Made by a program: the position numbers and the translations under genes
Part shown: piece by piece, positions 30,854-40,573 of the stretch
Layout: the number at the start of each line of letters is the position of its first letter
Numbering within the stretch: the stretch's first letter is position 1
Notes under the pieces: model-generated
What the model saw: the letters and a program-made list of their open reading frames with translations, nothing else
Databases searched by the model: none
Told to the model about the DNA's origin: nothing
Source: an uncultured SAR116 cluster alpha proteobacterium
Lineage (GTDB): Bacteria > Pseudomonadota > Alphaproteobacteria > Puniceispirillales > GCA-002684695
Reading direction: 5' to 3'
Assembly: GCA_902539295.1 (NCBI GenBank)
Contig: CACBIM010000010.1
Span: 1-64,000, forward strand
Length of the DNA stretch: 64,000 bases

Positions 30854-31915
30854 ATGATTTTTAGCTTTAAAAAATTTTTTTATGCAACAGCATGTTCAAC
30901 TTTATTAGCTGGATCTGCATTTGCTGATGCAGTTACAGTAGTTTCATGGGGTGGATCATACGGTAAAGCTCAGGATGCAGCTTTATTTACAGATGCTTCA
31001 AGAGATTCTGGAATTGCAATAAATAGAGAATCTGGTGCAAGTATGTCTAAAGTTATGCTTCAAGTTGAGTCTGGGGCTGTTATTTGGGATTTAGTTGTAA
31101 CTGGTTCTGGTGGAGCAGCAAATGCTGCTAAAAATGGTGCCCTTGAAAAAATTGATTTCAATGTAGTAGATGTATCAAACTTTTTAGATAATACATATAC
31201 AGATTATTGTATAGGTTCAGATGTGTTCGCAACCGTGGGTGCATGGAATACTGAAAAATATGGTGAACCAGGCACTCCAGGTGCACCTAACTCGTGGGCT
31301 GACTTCTGGGATGTGGAAAAGTATCCTGGCACAAGATCACTAAGATTAAATAATGTTGATGGAGTTTTAGAGCCAGCTGTAATGGCTATGGGAATTCCTC
31401 CTGAAGAAGTATACGATTTTCTTTCATCTGAAGGTGGCATCGATAAAGCAATCGATAAAATTAGAGAATTAAAGCCTCATATTTCAGTTTATTGGAAATC
31501 AGGAGCTATGCAAGCTCAACTTATGAAAGATGAAGAAGTTGATTTCATAACAGGATGGAACGGTCGTTTTGATAATGCAAAAAAGGATGGAGCTAAAGTT
31601 GGATATACTTTTAATCAAGCTTTGAGGGATTATGATTGCTTTGCAATACCGAAAGGAGCACCGAATAAAGATCTTGCAATGAAATTTCTTGGTGAAGTTT
31701 CAAAAGCAAAATACCAAGCCAATCTTCCATTCCATATTACTTATGGGCCAACTAACAAAGAGGCTTATGAGATTACAACTGCTCCAAAAGAGTTAATTGA
31801 GGCGTTACCATCTCACCCAAAAAACTTCTCAAAAATGTTAGCAGTAAGTCTTGACTGGTATGCAAATAACAGGGAAGTAGCTTTAGAAAAGTATATGGAA
31901 TTTCTAAGCGAATAA
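30854..31915 (+). CDS. Spermidine/putrescine-type ABC substrate-binding protein
   Basis: Signal peptide, VTVVSWGGSYGKAQDAALF; start set after ggagg RBS (30841-30845). Confidence 0.88.
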   Translation: MIFSFKKFFYATACSTLLAGSAFADAVTVVSWGGSYGKAQDAALFTDASRDSGIAINRESGASMSKVMLQVESGAVIWDLVVTGSGGAANAAKNGALEKIDFNVVDVSNFLDNTYTDYCIGSDVFATVGAWNTEKYGEPGTPGAPNSWADFWDVEKYPGTRSLRLNNVDGVLEPAVMAMGIPPEEVYDFLSSEGGIDKAIDKIRELKPHISVYWKSGAMQAQLMKDEEVDFITGWNGRFDNAKKDGAKVGYTFNQALRDYDCFAIPKGAPNKDLAMKFLGEVSKAKYQANLPFHITYGPTNKEAYEITTAPKELIEALPSHPKNFSKMLAVSLDWYANNREVALEKYMEFLSE

Positions 31916-31927
31916 TTTTCAAAAACC

Positions 31928-31962
31928 TTTGCTGACGTTATTTAAAAAATAATGTCAGCAAA
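31928..31962 (+). promoter_or_regulatory. Intercistronic hairpin between substrate-binding-protein and ATPase genes
   Basis: tttgctgacgttatt-taaaa-aataatgtcagcaaa: 15-bp stem with one G-U pair, no strong U tract after. Confidence 0.6.
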
Positions 31963-31976
31963 ATACTATAAACAAA

Positions 31977-33059
31977 ATGAAACAAAATATTACCTCTTTA
32001 GAGATATCAATTAAAGATCTTACCAAGAGATATGGTAAGATTTATGCTCTCGATACTGTCAGCCTAGATATTAAAGCAGGTGAATTTTTAACTTTGTTAG
32101 GCCCTTCAGGATCAGGAAAAACGACCTTACTTATGGCAATAGCAGGTTTCAATCGCCCCGACTCAGGGAGTATTAAATTTGCCAATCAAGAAATGATATT
32201 GACGCCACCGCATAAGAGAGAAGTCGGTATGGTCTTTCAAAACTATGCTCTTTTTCCACATATGTCAGTATTTGAAAATATTGGTTTTCCTCTCAAACTT
32301 CGAAAAGCACCAAATGATCAAATCAAAGAAAAAGTTCATGACGCTTTGAAAACTGTCCAACTGTCAGATTACGCAAATAGGAAAATTGATCAACTTTCCG
32401 GTGGCCAGAGACAAAGAGTTGCACTTGCAAGAGCATTTGTATTTGGTCCAAGGATATTGTTAATGGATGAACCGCTCTCCGCATTAGATAAAAAACTAAG
32501 AGAGCAAATGCAAATTGAGTTAAAGCAACTACACAGGAAGTTAGGAGTTACAACTGTTTATGTTACTCATGACCAGAGAGAGGCTTTGACAATGTCTGAT
32601 CGAATTGCTGTAATTAATGAAGGTAAAATTGAACAATTAGGAACACCAAAAGAAATTTACAACTCACCAAATTCCAGTTTTGTAGCTGATTTTATTGGGG
32701 AGTCCTCTTTTCTCCAACTTAATAGAAAAGGTGATGATCTATATTTTTCATCCGAAAAAATTATAACGAATAAAAAATTAAATAAAAATAAAGAGTGGGC
32801 GATGGTTATAAGGCCCGAGAGATTATCAATTGTAAATAAAAGTTACAGGAAAAACTCTTCGAATATTCACTTTTCAGGGGAAATTTCTGAATTGGTTTTT
32901 CAAGGAGAAACAGCCCTAGCATTAGTAAAACTAATGGAGGGAAATTTCTTATCTGTTAGGTTAAGTACTAAATCCAGTGATGATTTTAATAATTTAAAAA
33001 CTGGAAACAAAATACAACTTTGTATGAACCGAAAAGATGTAATTATTATTCCACATTAA
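31977..33059 (+). CDS. potA: PotA-type ABC transporter ATP-binding protein
   Basis: Walker A GPSGSGKTT, LSGGQRQRVALARAF, Walker B ILLMDEPLSALD, TOBE C-terminus. Confidence 0.92.
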   Translation: MKQNITSLEISIKDLTKRYGKIYALDTVSLDIKAGEFLTLLGPSGSGKTTLLMAIAGFNRPDSGSIKFANQEMILTPPHKREVGMVFQNYALFPHMSVFENIGFPLKLRKAPNDQIKEKVHDALKTVQLSDYANRKIDQLSGGQRQRVALARAFVFGPRILLMDEPLSALDKKLREQMQIELKQLHRKLGVTTVYVTHDQREALTMSDRIAVINEGKIEQLGTPKEIYNSPNSSFVADFIGESSFLQLNRKGDDLYFSSEKIITNKKLNKNKEWAMVIRPERLSIVNKSYRKNSSNIHFSGEISELVFQGETALALVKLMEGNFLSVRLSTKSSDDFNNLKTGNKIQLCMNRKDVIIIPH

Positions 33060-33079
33060 TAATTAGAATTAAAAATATA

Positions 33080-33949
33080 ATGAATGAAAAACTTTTGAAA
33101 TCAGCTGAGAGAAAAGAGCAATTGTTGCTAACAGCGCTTACAATCCCGGCATTAATTTCAGTTACACTAATTATTGTAATCCCTGTTGGTTGGCTTTTTT
33201 CATTATCTTTCCTTGGGAAAAGTGGTGATTTTTCTCTTGAAAATTATCAAAAAATGATTGTTTACAAATCATATTTTAGAGTTTTTAAAACAACATTTAA
33301 TGTTAGTTTTTTAACTACGATATTTTGTATTTTACTTGGTTACCCACTTGCTTATTTCTTATCTCAAGTTCCAAAAAAATTAGTTGGTATTTTTATGATA
33401 ACTGTTCTTCTACCTTTTTGGACTTCACTCCTAGTAAGAACTTACGCTTGGCTAGTGTTGCTGCAGAAAAAAGGGATGATAAATAATTTTGCTATTGATA
33501 TGGGAATTTGGGAGACTCCTATTAAGCTTGCGCACAACTTAAATGGAACACTTGTCGGAATGATCCATATAATGCTTCCTTTTATGGTTCTGCCTTTGTA
33601 TGCAGCTATGCAAAGGATTGATAGACAAACAATGCAAGCCGCATCAAATTTAGGCGCTTCACCAATTCAAGCATTTTGGCAAATATTTGTTCCTTTATCT
33701 CTGCCCGGTGTTGCAGCTGGGTCGCTTATAGTTTTTATCCTCTGCTTGGGCTTTTACGTTACTCCAGCAGTTCTGGGCGGTGGTAAAGTTATAATGGTTT
33801 CAATGCAAATTACGGCTATTTTAGAGGATCAATTTAATTGGGGGGCGGCCAGTGCTTTAGGAGTAGTGTTATTAGTAACAACTTTTATATTTTTACTTTT
33901 AGCATCAAGGTTTTTAAAACTCGATAGTATAATGTTTGGGAAACATTAA
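33080..33949 (+). CDS. potB: PotB-type ABC permease
   Basis: QAASNLGASPIQAFWQIFVPLSLPGVAAG EAA loop; start set at MNEKLLKS. Confidence 0.88.
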   Translation: MNEKLLKSAERKEQLLLTALTIPALISVTLIIVIPVGWLFSLSFLGKSGDFSLENYQKMIVYKSYFRVFKTTFNVSFLTTIFCILLGYPLAYFLSQVPKKLVGIFMITVLLPFWTSLLVRTYAWLVLLQKKGMINNFAIDMGIWETPIKLAHNLNGTLVGMIHIMLPFMVLPLYAAMQRIDRQTMQAASNLGASPIQAFWQIFVPLSLPGVAAGSLIVFILCLGFYVTPAVLGGGKVIMVSMQITAILEDQFNWGAASALGVVLLVTTFIFLLLASRFLKLDSIMFGKH

Positions 33950-33950
33950 G

Positions 33951-34763
33951 ATGAATTGGTTGAGTAAACAGGCTTCGGATACGCAAATTACACATGGCCA
34001 GAGAATGTGGCTTTATTTTCTTGCAGCAGTAATAATGTTTTTATTGGTTTTCCCAACTTTAATTGTAATTCCTATGTCATTTTCAGATTCTCAATATTTA
34101 GAATTTCCTCCTGAAAAATGGTCAATTAGATGGTATGAAGAGTACTGGGAAACACCTCGCTGGATTAATGCAACTATAACATCTTTGCAAGTTGCTTTCT
34201 TTACAATGCTCTTAGCCACACCAATAGGCACAATGGCAGCATACGGCCTGTTTGTTTCTGGAAGTAAATTAGGACGGTATGTATTTTTTTTATTAATGAC
34301 GCCAATGATAATTCCAGTAATATTAATAGCTATAGGTACTTTTTATGTTTTTGGAAAAGTAGGAGTTGTGAACTCTATTCCTGGTCTTGTGTTGGCTCAT
34401 ACTGTACTGGCTGTTCCAATTGTTATGATAATTATGACCTCAGCTTTAAGAACGTATGACTTGAACCAGGAGTTGGTAGCAAGAAGTTTGGGGGCATCAA
34501 GAATAAGAGCATTTTTTTCAATAACATTACCGCAAATAAAATTTTCTATAATTATCTCTGCTTTATTTGCATTCCTTACATCATTTGATGAAGTTATAAT
34601 ATCAATTTTCTTGTCTGGAGGTGGCAATTCAACACTTACTAAACAAATGTTCAATGCTTTAAGAGATTACATTGATCCAACAATAGCTGCAATTTCTACC
34701 TTAATGATTATTCTTTCCACTACTTTAATGCTGGGTGCCCAATATTTAGGAAAGCAAGATTAA
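33951..34763 (+). CDS. potC: PotC-type ABC permease
   Basis: VARSLGASRIRAFFSITLPQIKFSI; FDEVIISIFLSG. Confidence 0.88.
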   Translation: MNWLSKQASDTQITHGQRMWLYFLAAVIMFLLVFPTLIVIPMSFSDSQYLEFPPEKWSIRWYEEYWETPRWINATITSLQVAFFTMLLATPIGTMAAYGLFVSGSKLGRYVFFLLMTPMIIPVILIAIGTFYVFGKVGVVNSIPGLVLAHTVLAVPIVMIIMTSALRTYDLNQELVARSLGASRIRAFFSITLPQIKFSIIISALFAFLTSFDEVIISIFLSGGGNSTLTKQMFNALRDYIDPTIAAISTLMIILSTTLMLGAQYLGKQD

Positions 34764-34800
34764 ATATTGATTATAATATTTATTAATTAAAGAGGGATTT

Positions 34801-36186
34801 ATGAAACGTTTAGTAATACTATTTTTTACATTATTAAGTTTTAATGCATTCAGTGAGGGTCTTCCTCATACGAAGCTATACGCTGTCACAGACGGATTTT
34901 GTTGCGGCGGAGAAGAATCAGACCCTCATGCAGTTCACGGTTTTGAGGTTACGAACAAAGGGTTTGTTTTATCAGGTAAAAGCATTGATAGTGAAGGTAC
35001 TGAAGAAGGTTTTGTTATTAAATTTCCAGACAACTTGCCTGACGATAGAATTTTTCTTAGTCCAGATGAAGAACACTCATTTGACTGGGTTTATTTATTT
35101 GGATCCCCTGGGAAAAGAGATGGAGCAAATGGTGCTGCTTCAATTTTTAATTCAGTTTTTGTTGCTGGATACAAAGAGAACAATAGTGGTGTAATTAACG
35201 GTTATTTAGCGAAAGTAAATTTACAAGACGGGAAATTAAAGTGGGAAAAATTTTTTGAAAGTATGAGTAAAAATAAAAGCACTGCTTTTGAGTCAATTTT
35301 AATTACAAGTGATCAAGGCCTAATTTTATCAGGAGTAACTAATTCTCATAAAGAGAGTTTTGAAGGTTTTAAATCTTACGGTAACCCTCAATCAGGTGAA
35401 ACTATAGTTATGTATTTCGACAAAGCAAGTTTAATCTCTGACAACCCTCCAAGAAAACCGTCCTGGGAAATTATATTAAAGAATTCGCGATCTGGAATTA
35501 CTATTAAGGAAATTACTGAAGACAATTCCTTTGCAATAGCGACTAAAACAAATAATGAAGAAGGTATTGCCAAAATAATAAAAATAGATAGCCGTGGAAA
35601 AGTCATATGGTCAAAAAAATATCCAAATTTTGGTGAAATTACTGATATTGATGTTTCTTCTTTGAATGGAAGAGAAGATGGAATTTTAATTTCAGGTCAC
35701 AAACATGATGATTTCAGTGGAATTGACGGATCAATTGGAAAAGTTTCCTTAGATGGCAAATTAATTTGGAATTTTTCATTCGGAAACCCTGTAGGTGGGA
35801 AAAATAAATTTTCAGAAATTAAAAATAAAAATGAGAAAATGGTATTAGATGAATGCTGGGGCATATCTGCAATCAGTGACGGTGGAGCAGTAATGGCATG
35901 TGGAACTGGAATAGAAGAATGTGAGATGTTTGAAAATAACCATAAATTATATGAGCAATGTTCTAATGACCCTAGAACTACATGGAGGAGCCTTTTAATA
36001 AGGGTAGATAAAAATGGAAAACAGTTATGGCAGCATGTTGATTCATTTGTATTTCCTGGTGAAGAAGATGAGTTTGATGTGCCATCTACAGCATCAGAGT
36101 ATGTTTTTATAACTAGTGATAATCATATAGCTTCTGTTTTAGATCTTGGATTTGGCATAGGATTACAAATCTTAGAACACAAGTAA
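34801..36186 (+). CDS. Secreted beta-propeller-like protein of unknown function
   Basis: Signal peptide MKRLVILFFTLLSFNAFS; repeated GxxxxxSGxxxS / KIxxxGKxxWxxxF blade-like segments; RBS agaggg upstream. Confidence 0.72.
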   Translation: MKRLVILFFTLLSFNAFSEGLPHTKLYAVTDGFCCGGEESDPHAVHGFEVTNKGFVLSGKSIDSEGTEEGFVIKFPDNLPDDRIFLSPDEEHSFDWVYLFGSPGKRDGANGAASIFNSVFVAGYKENNSGVINGYLAKVNLQDGKLKWEKFFESMSKNKSTAFESILITSDQGLILSGVTNSHKESFEGFKSYGNPQSGETIVMYFDKASLISDNPPRKPSWEIILKNSRSGITIKEITEDNSFAIATKTNNEEGIAKIIKIDSRGKVIWSKKYPNFGEITDIDVSSLNGREDGILISGHKHDDFSGIDGSIGKVSLDGKLIWNFSFGNPVGGKNKFSEIKNKNEKMVLDECWGISAISDGGAVMACGTGIEECEMFENNHKLYEQCSNDPRTTWRSLLIRVDKNGKQLWQHVDSFVFPGEEDEFDVPSTASEYVFITSDNHIASVLDLGFGIGLQILEHK

Positions 36187-36220
36187 TAAAGTTTATAAAA
36201 TATATAATTATCAAATAAAA

Positions 36221-36296
36221 TGGCATCCCGTACGGGATTCGAACCCGTGTTGCCGCCGTGAAAGGGCGGTGTCCTAAACCTCTAGACGAACGGGAC
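36221..36296 (-). tRNA. tRNA-Glu (anticodon TTC), CCA encoded
   Basis: Reverse complement GTCCCGTTCGTCTAGAGG...CCGCCCTTTCACGGCGG...GGGTTCGAATCCCGTACGGGATGCCA folds as a cloverleaf; anticodon UUC. Confidence 0.96.
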
Positions 36297-36351
36297 TTAG
36301 GATATCAATATATTTAATAAAATGTTACAATTAAATCAAGTAAAGTTTAAT

Positions 36352-38133
36352 TTAATTGATGAGATAACAATCAATTACAGTAAGTTGAGGCTGACTATTA
36401 AAACTATTTTCTCTTAAATAACCAATCAAGTGCAATAATGGGCCATTACTAGCTATTTTAATTGCATCACCTAATGGAGATCCTGCAACATTAAATGCTA
36501 TGCAATTTAGAGTATCTCCACTTTCATCTGAAGCAATAAAACTAAAATGCTTACCCTCTTTTCCAACTGAACGGAAATTTTTAATTCTAATTTTGCTAAT
36601 TGCTATAATTGGTTCAGAATTTTCAGATCCAAATGGTGCAATTTTTCTAAATTCTTCTACAAGTTTTTTATTTGCAGCTCTTAAATTTATATCTGCTTCA
36701 ATTTTATAGTCTTTCAATCTGACTGAAGGTTTTATAGATTTAATAAACCTTTCATTTAAAAAATTGTCTAGCTCTTCTAATTTTTGTTGTTCAACTGTTA
36801 ATCCCGCAGCCATTGCATGACCACCTCCACTTAACAGAATTCCATTTTGTTGGGCTGCGATTATAGCTGAACCAATATCAAAACCAGAAACTGAACGACT
36901 TGATCCTTTTCCTATGCCGTCTTTATTTATCGAAATTATAATTGACGGCTTATGGAATCTATCTTTTATCCTTCCTGCAACAATTCCAATAACACCCTCA
37001 TGCCATTCAGTGTCAGCTAAAACAATAACGTTTTTATTAGAAATATCTTCTTTATTTAATTTATCAATTGCACTTTCTAAGACACTGTTTTGTATATCTT
37101 TTCTTTTTTCATTAAGTTGATTTAGCTTTTCTGCTATAACACTTGCCTCAACTTCACTATTACAACACAGTAACTCGACGCCTAGACTAGAATTTCCTAA
37201 CCTCCCTGCTGCGTTAATACGAGGTCCTATAATGTAACCTAAGTTTTGTTCATTTGGAATTTCTCGCAAATTTGACAAATCAAACAAAGCTTTCAAACCA
37301 TGATTTTGCCTCCAGCCCATTACTTTTAATCCTGTAGAAACAAATGCTCTGTTTAAAAATCTTAAAGGCACAACATCACAAATTGTAGCTAAAGCGACCA
37401 AGTCTAAATAGAGCTTTAAATCAACATTTGATTTAATATTATTTTCTCTTAATTTCCTATCTAAAGCTACTAATGTTAAAAAGCAAACACCTGCTGCTGA
37501 TAAATAACCAAGCTTGCTTTCCTCATCGAAACGGTTGGGGTTGATAATTGAATAGGCTTCAGGCAAATTTGGCTCTGTTATATGATGATCAATTATTATG
37601 ATATCGATATTTTCCTCATTAGCTTTTTTTAGAGGCCCAAATGCTGTTATGCCGCAATCAACAGTAATTATTAAGTTACACCCTTGCTCTTTAAGCTTCA
37701 TGAGTGCTTGAGTATTTGGTCCGTAGCCTTCAGTAAATCTGTCAGGTATATGAACCTCAACTTTACAGCCCAACTTAATTAGATATGAGTAAATTATAGC
37801 AGATGAGCACGCACCATCCACATCATAATCACCAAAAATACCAATAGTTTCTTTGTCTAGAATTGCTTTTAAGAGCCTATTAATTGTTTTATCCATATCT
37901 TTCAAAACTAATGGATCAGGCATTAAATTTTTGATTTTAGGATCAAAAAAATTTGACAATTCTTCAATATTAAAATTTCTATTTACGAGCAATTCTGACA
38001 TTGCTTCCGTCAAATCAAATTCTTGTTTGAAAAGGTCTTTTAAATTCTCTTTTGCTTTTCTGGGAGCAATCCAGCTTGCTCCAGAAACTGATTGTTCAAC
38101 GCCAAATAAAAATGAAGTTGTATGGTCATTCAT
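36352..38133 (-). CDS. recJ: Single-stranded-DNA-specific exonuclease RecJ
   Basis: IGIFGDYDVDGACSSAII, IDHHITEPNLPEA, SGGGHAMAAGLT. Confidence 0.96.
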   Translation of the reverse strand: MNDHTTSFLFGVEQSVSGASWIAPRKAKENLKDLFKQEFDLTEAMSELLVNRNFNIEELSNFFDPKIKNLMPDPLVLKDMDKTINRLLKAILDKETIGIFGDYDVDGACSSAIIYSYLIKLGCKVEVHIPDRFTEGYGPNTQALMKLKEQGCNLIITVDCGITAFGPLKKANEENIDIIIIDHHITEPNLPEAYSIINPNRFDEESKLGYLSAAGVCFLTLVALDRKLRENNIKSNVDLKLYLDLVALATICDVVPLRFLNRAFVSTGLKVMGWRQNHGLKALFDLSNLREIPNEQNLGYIIGPRINAAGRLGNSSLGVELLCCNSEVEASVIAEKLNQLNEKRKDIQNSVLESAIDKLNKEDISNKNVIVLADTEWHEGVIGIVAGRIKDRFHKPSIIISINKDGIGKGSSRSVSGFDIGSAIIAAQQNGILLSGGGHAMAAGLTVEQQKLEELDNFLNERFIKSIKPSVRLKDYKIEADINLRAANKKLVEEFRKIAPFGSENSEPIIAISKIRIKNFRSVGKEGKHFSFIASDESGDTLNCIAFNVAGSPLGDAIKIASNGPLLHLIGYLRENSFNSQPQLTVIDCYLIN

Positions 38134-38139
38134 TATAAA

Positions 38140-39417
38140 TCAAATAATTTTCATGCAAACTGGCTTATTTAAAAGTTCTTTGGATTTTGAAAGATCCTCC
38201 ATAACAGATTGCAAAGTATTGAAATCTGTTTCATGTGTAGTAATTATAACAGGAACTTCTTCATTTGGATTTCTGCCTCTTTGTATTAGAGACTCAATGG
38301 ACAAGCTATACTTTCTAAATATTTCTGTTACCCCTGCTAAAACGCCAGATTTATCAATTACATTTAAACGAAAGTAATAACGATAGTTTTCTTTTTCACC
38401 TGTATCAACGTTTAAACTAAGTTCATTAGTAGATAATCCAAATACATAAGGACATTTTCCTTGTGCCACTGTAATGATATCACTCAAAACTGCAGTAGCA
38501 GTTGGTTCAGCACCAGCGCCATAACCTGTAAGCATAACAGAACCTGCGAGCTCTGTATCTAAATCAACAGCATTTAAAACACCCTCAACATTTGAAATTT
38601 GCCTGCCCAATGAAATCATACATGGTGACACCTCCTGAACGAGACCTTTATCAAACTTACTCGAAGCAAGTAACTTTATTCTATAACCTAGTTCTTGGGC
38701 AAAAATTATATCCGTAACATCAACTTCCCTAATACCCGAAATACTTAAATTATTGATATCTGGAGAAATTCCAAAAGCAATCGCAGATAAGATTGACAAC
38801 TTTTGCGCTGCATCTACTCCGTCAACATCAAATGAGGGATCTGCCTCTGCGTAACCTTTGTCCTGAGCATCTTTTAAAACCTCATCAAAATTCAAACCTT
38901 TTTCTCTCATTTCAGTAAGAATATAATTGCAAGTACCATTTAGAATTCCAGTTATTTTATTAACTTTCGTTCCGGATAGACCGTCTCTTAATGACTTTAT
39001 TATGGGTATGCACCCAGCAACTGATGCCTCAAAAGCAAGTGAACAGTCATTTTTCTCACTTAATTTAGCTAAATCATATCCGTGTTTTGACATCATCGCT
39101 TTATTAGCAGTCACAACAGATTTTCCATTTATTAATGAATTTTTGCATAATTCTAATGGAACCCCATCAGAACCACCAATAAGCTCAACCACTAAATCTA
39201 CTTCATTTAATGAAGCTATATCTGTAGCGTCTTCAAACCAATTTAATTTTGATTGATCAAAACCTCTGTTTTTACTTTTATCCTTGGCAGACACGGCAAT
39301 TAAATTTAATTTTCTACCTGCTTTTTTGGATAAAAATTCATTATTAATTTGTAATTGCTTAGCAACCTCTGAGCCCACAGTTCCAAGACCAGCAATTGCA
39401 ATATTTATTTTATTCAT
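38140..39417 (-). CDS. hom: Homoserine dehydrogenase
   Basis: IAGLGTVGSEVAKQL, VTANKAMMSKHG, GILNGTCNYILTEM, ACT domain. Confidence 0.95.
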   Translation of the reverse strand: MNKINIAIAGLGTVGSEVAKQLQINNEFLSKKAGRKLNLIAVSAKDKSKNRGFDQSKLNWFEDATDIASLNEVDLVVELIGGSDGVPLELCKNSLINGKSVVTANKAMMSKHGYDLAKLSEKNDCSLAFEASVAGCIPIIKSLRDGLSGTKVNKITGILNGTCNYILTEMREKGLNFDEVLKDAQDKGYAEADPSFDVDGVDAAQKLSILSAIAFGISPDINNLSISGIREVDVTDIIFAQELGYRIKLLASSKFDKGLVQEVSPCMISLGRQISNVEGVLNAVDLDTELAGSVMLTGYGAGAEPTATAVLSDIITVAQGKCPYVFGLSTNELSLNVDTGEKENYRYYFRLNVIDKSGVLAGVTEIFRKYSLSIESLIQRGRNPNEEVPVIITTHETDFNTLQSVMEDLSKSKELLNKPVCMKII

Positions 39418-39436
39418 TAATAAATCTTTCTTTAAG

Positions 39437-40432
39437 CTAAATATTCACGTCTACAATAACTCTGCCTTTAATTTTTCCTTCTAAAATATCTTTCCCAATA
39501 TTAGGTAAATCTGATAATGATATTACTTTTGTTATTGGCTCAAAAAATTTTTTAGGAAAATCTTTATTAAGCCTGTCCCATATCTTCACTCTGTTTTCAA
39601 AAGGCTGCATTGCACTATCAATGCCAAGCATGTTAATACCTCTTAACATAAATGGAATAGCAGATGCTGAAATATTGTTACCTCCAGCATTTCCAACCAC
39701 TGCAACAGAAGCTCCATATTTTAATTGCCCTAACAACCTTGATAATGTATCTCCTCCAACAGTGTCAACACAAGCTCCCCAAGCGGCACTTTCTAAAGGT
39801 CTTTTTATTACTTCATGCAATTCTGATCTATCAACAAGCTTTTTTGCACCAAGAGATAGTAAATAATCTTTTGAAGATTTTTTACCTGTAACTGCAGCAA
39901 CTTCGTAACCTAAATTAGATAGAATAACAACTGCTACTGAACCTACTCCGCCTGTTGCTCCTGTTACCAAAACCTCTCCATTTTCTTTTTTCATTCCTAA
40001 CTCTTCAAGCCTCATAATTGCAAGCATTGCTGAAAAACCAGCAGTACCCATTGACATTGCTTCTTTTGAACTCATCCCTTGAGGCATTTTTACTAGTTGA
40101 CTAGCTTTTACACGTGCTTTTTGAGAATAACCGCCCCAAACAACTTCTCCTACTCTCCACCCCGTTAGAATAACTTTATCACCCTTTTTATAAAGATCAC
40201 TTTGAGAACTTTCTACTTCTCCAGCAAAATCTATTCCTGGCACATGCGGATATGTTTTAACTAATCCAGCACCAGGTCCTATGCAAAGGCCATCTTTATA
40301 ATTTACATTTGAAAATTCAACATTTACCAGAACATCCCCCTCGGGAAGTTGAGATACATCAATTTTTTTTACTTGAGATGATGTGATATTTTTTTCTTCA
40401 TCCTTATCTACAACAAGTGCATTAAATTCCAT
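39437..40432 (-). CDS. AcuI/YhdH-family acrylyl-CoA reductase / quinone oxidoreductase
   Basis: NYKDGLCIGPGAGLVKTYPHVPGIDFAGEV...VTGATGGVGSVAVVILSNLGYEVAAVTGK. Confidence 0.88.
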   Translation of the reverse strand: MEFNALVVDKDEEKNITSSQVKKIDVSQLPEGDVLVNVEFSNVNYKDGLCIGPGAGLVKTYPHVPGIDFAGEVESSQSDLYKKGDKVILTGWRVGEVVWGGYSQKARVKASQLVKMPQGMSSKEAMSMGTAGFSAMLAIMRLEELGMKKENGEVLVTGATGGVGSVAVVILSNLGYEVAAVTGKKSSKDYLLSLGAKKLVDRSELHEVIKRPLESAAWGACVDTVGGDTLSRLLGQLKYGASVAVVGNAGGNNISASAIPFMLRGINMLGIDSAMQPFENRVKIWDRLNKDFPKKFFEPITKVISLSDLPNIGKDILEGKIKGRVIVDVNI

Positions 40433-40483
40433 TTATATCTCCTTAAATTAGTAATTTCGAATTTTCACATTCAAAATCACATG

Positions 40484-40519
40484 AATTTTGAAAGCAATAA
40501 AAATTTTGAAAGCAATAAA
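40484..40519. repeat. Perfect 18-bp tandem duplication in a divergent intergenic region
   Basis: aattttgaaagcaataaa at 40484-40501 and 40502-40519. Confidence 0.95.
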
Positions 40520-40573
40520 ATATATACATACCTGTAAATAACAAATATACCTTAATTTAAAAAGTGTAATATT

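Noticed and set aside
31977-33059. PotA-like ATPase as the missing ATPase of the amino-sugar importer
   Set aside because: It is in-operon with its own SBP and PotB/PotC-type permeases; sharing is possible but nothing in sequence supports it
34844-35194. 116-aa alternate-frame ORF inside the propeller-like gene
   Set aside because: Same-strand frame-shifted ORF, low-complexity translation; the 461-aa frame has the signal peptide and RBS
37853-38377. 174-aa plus-strand ORF antisense to recJ/hom
   Set aside because: Both underlying genes are confidently assigned; the ORF is a by-product of AT-rich antisense frames
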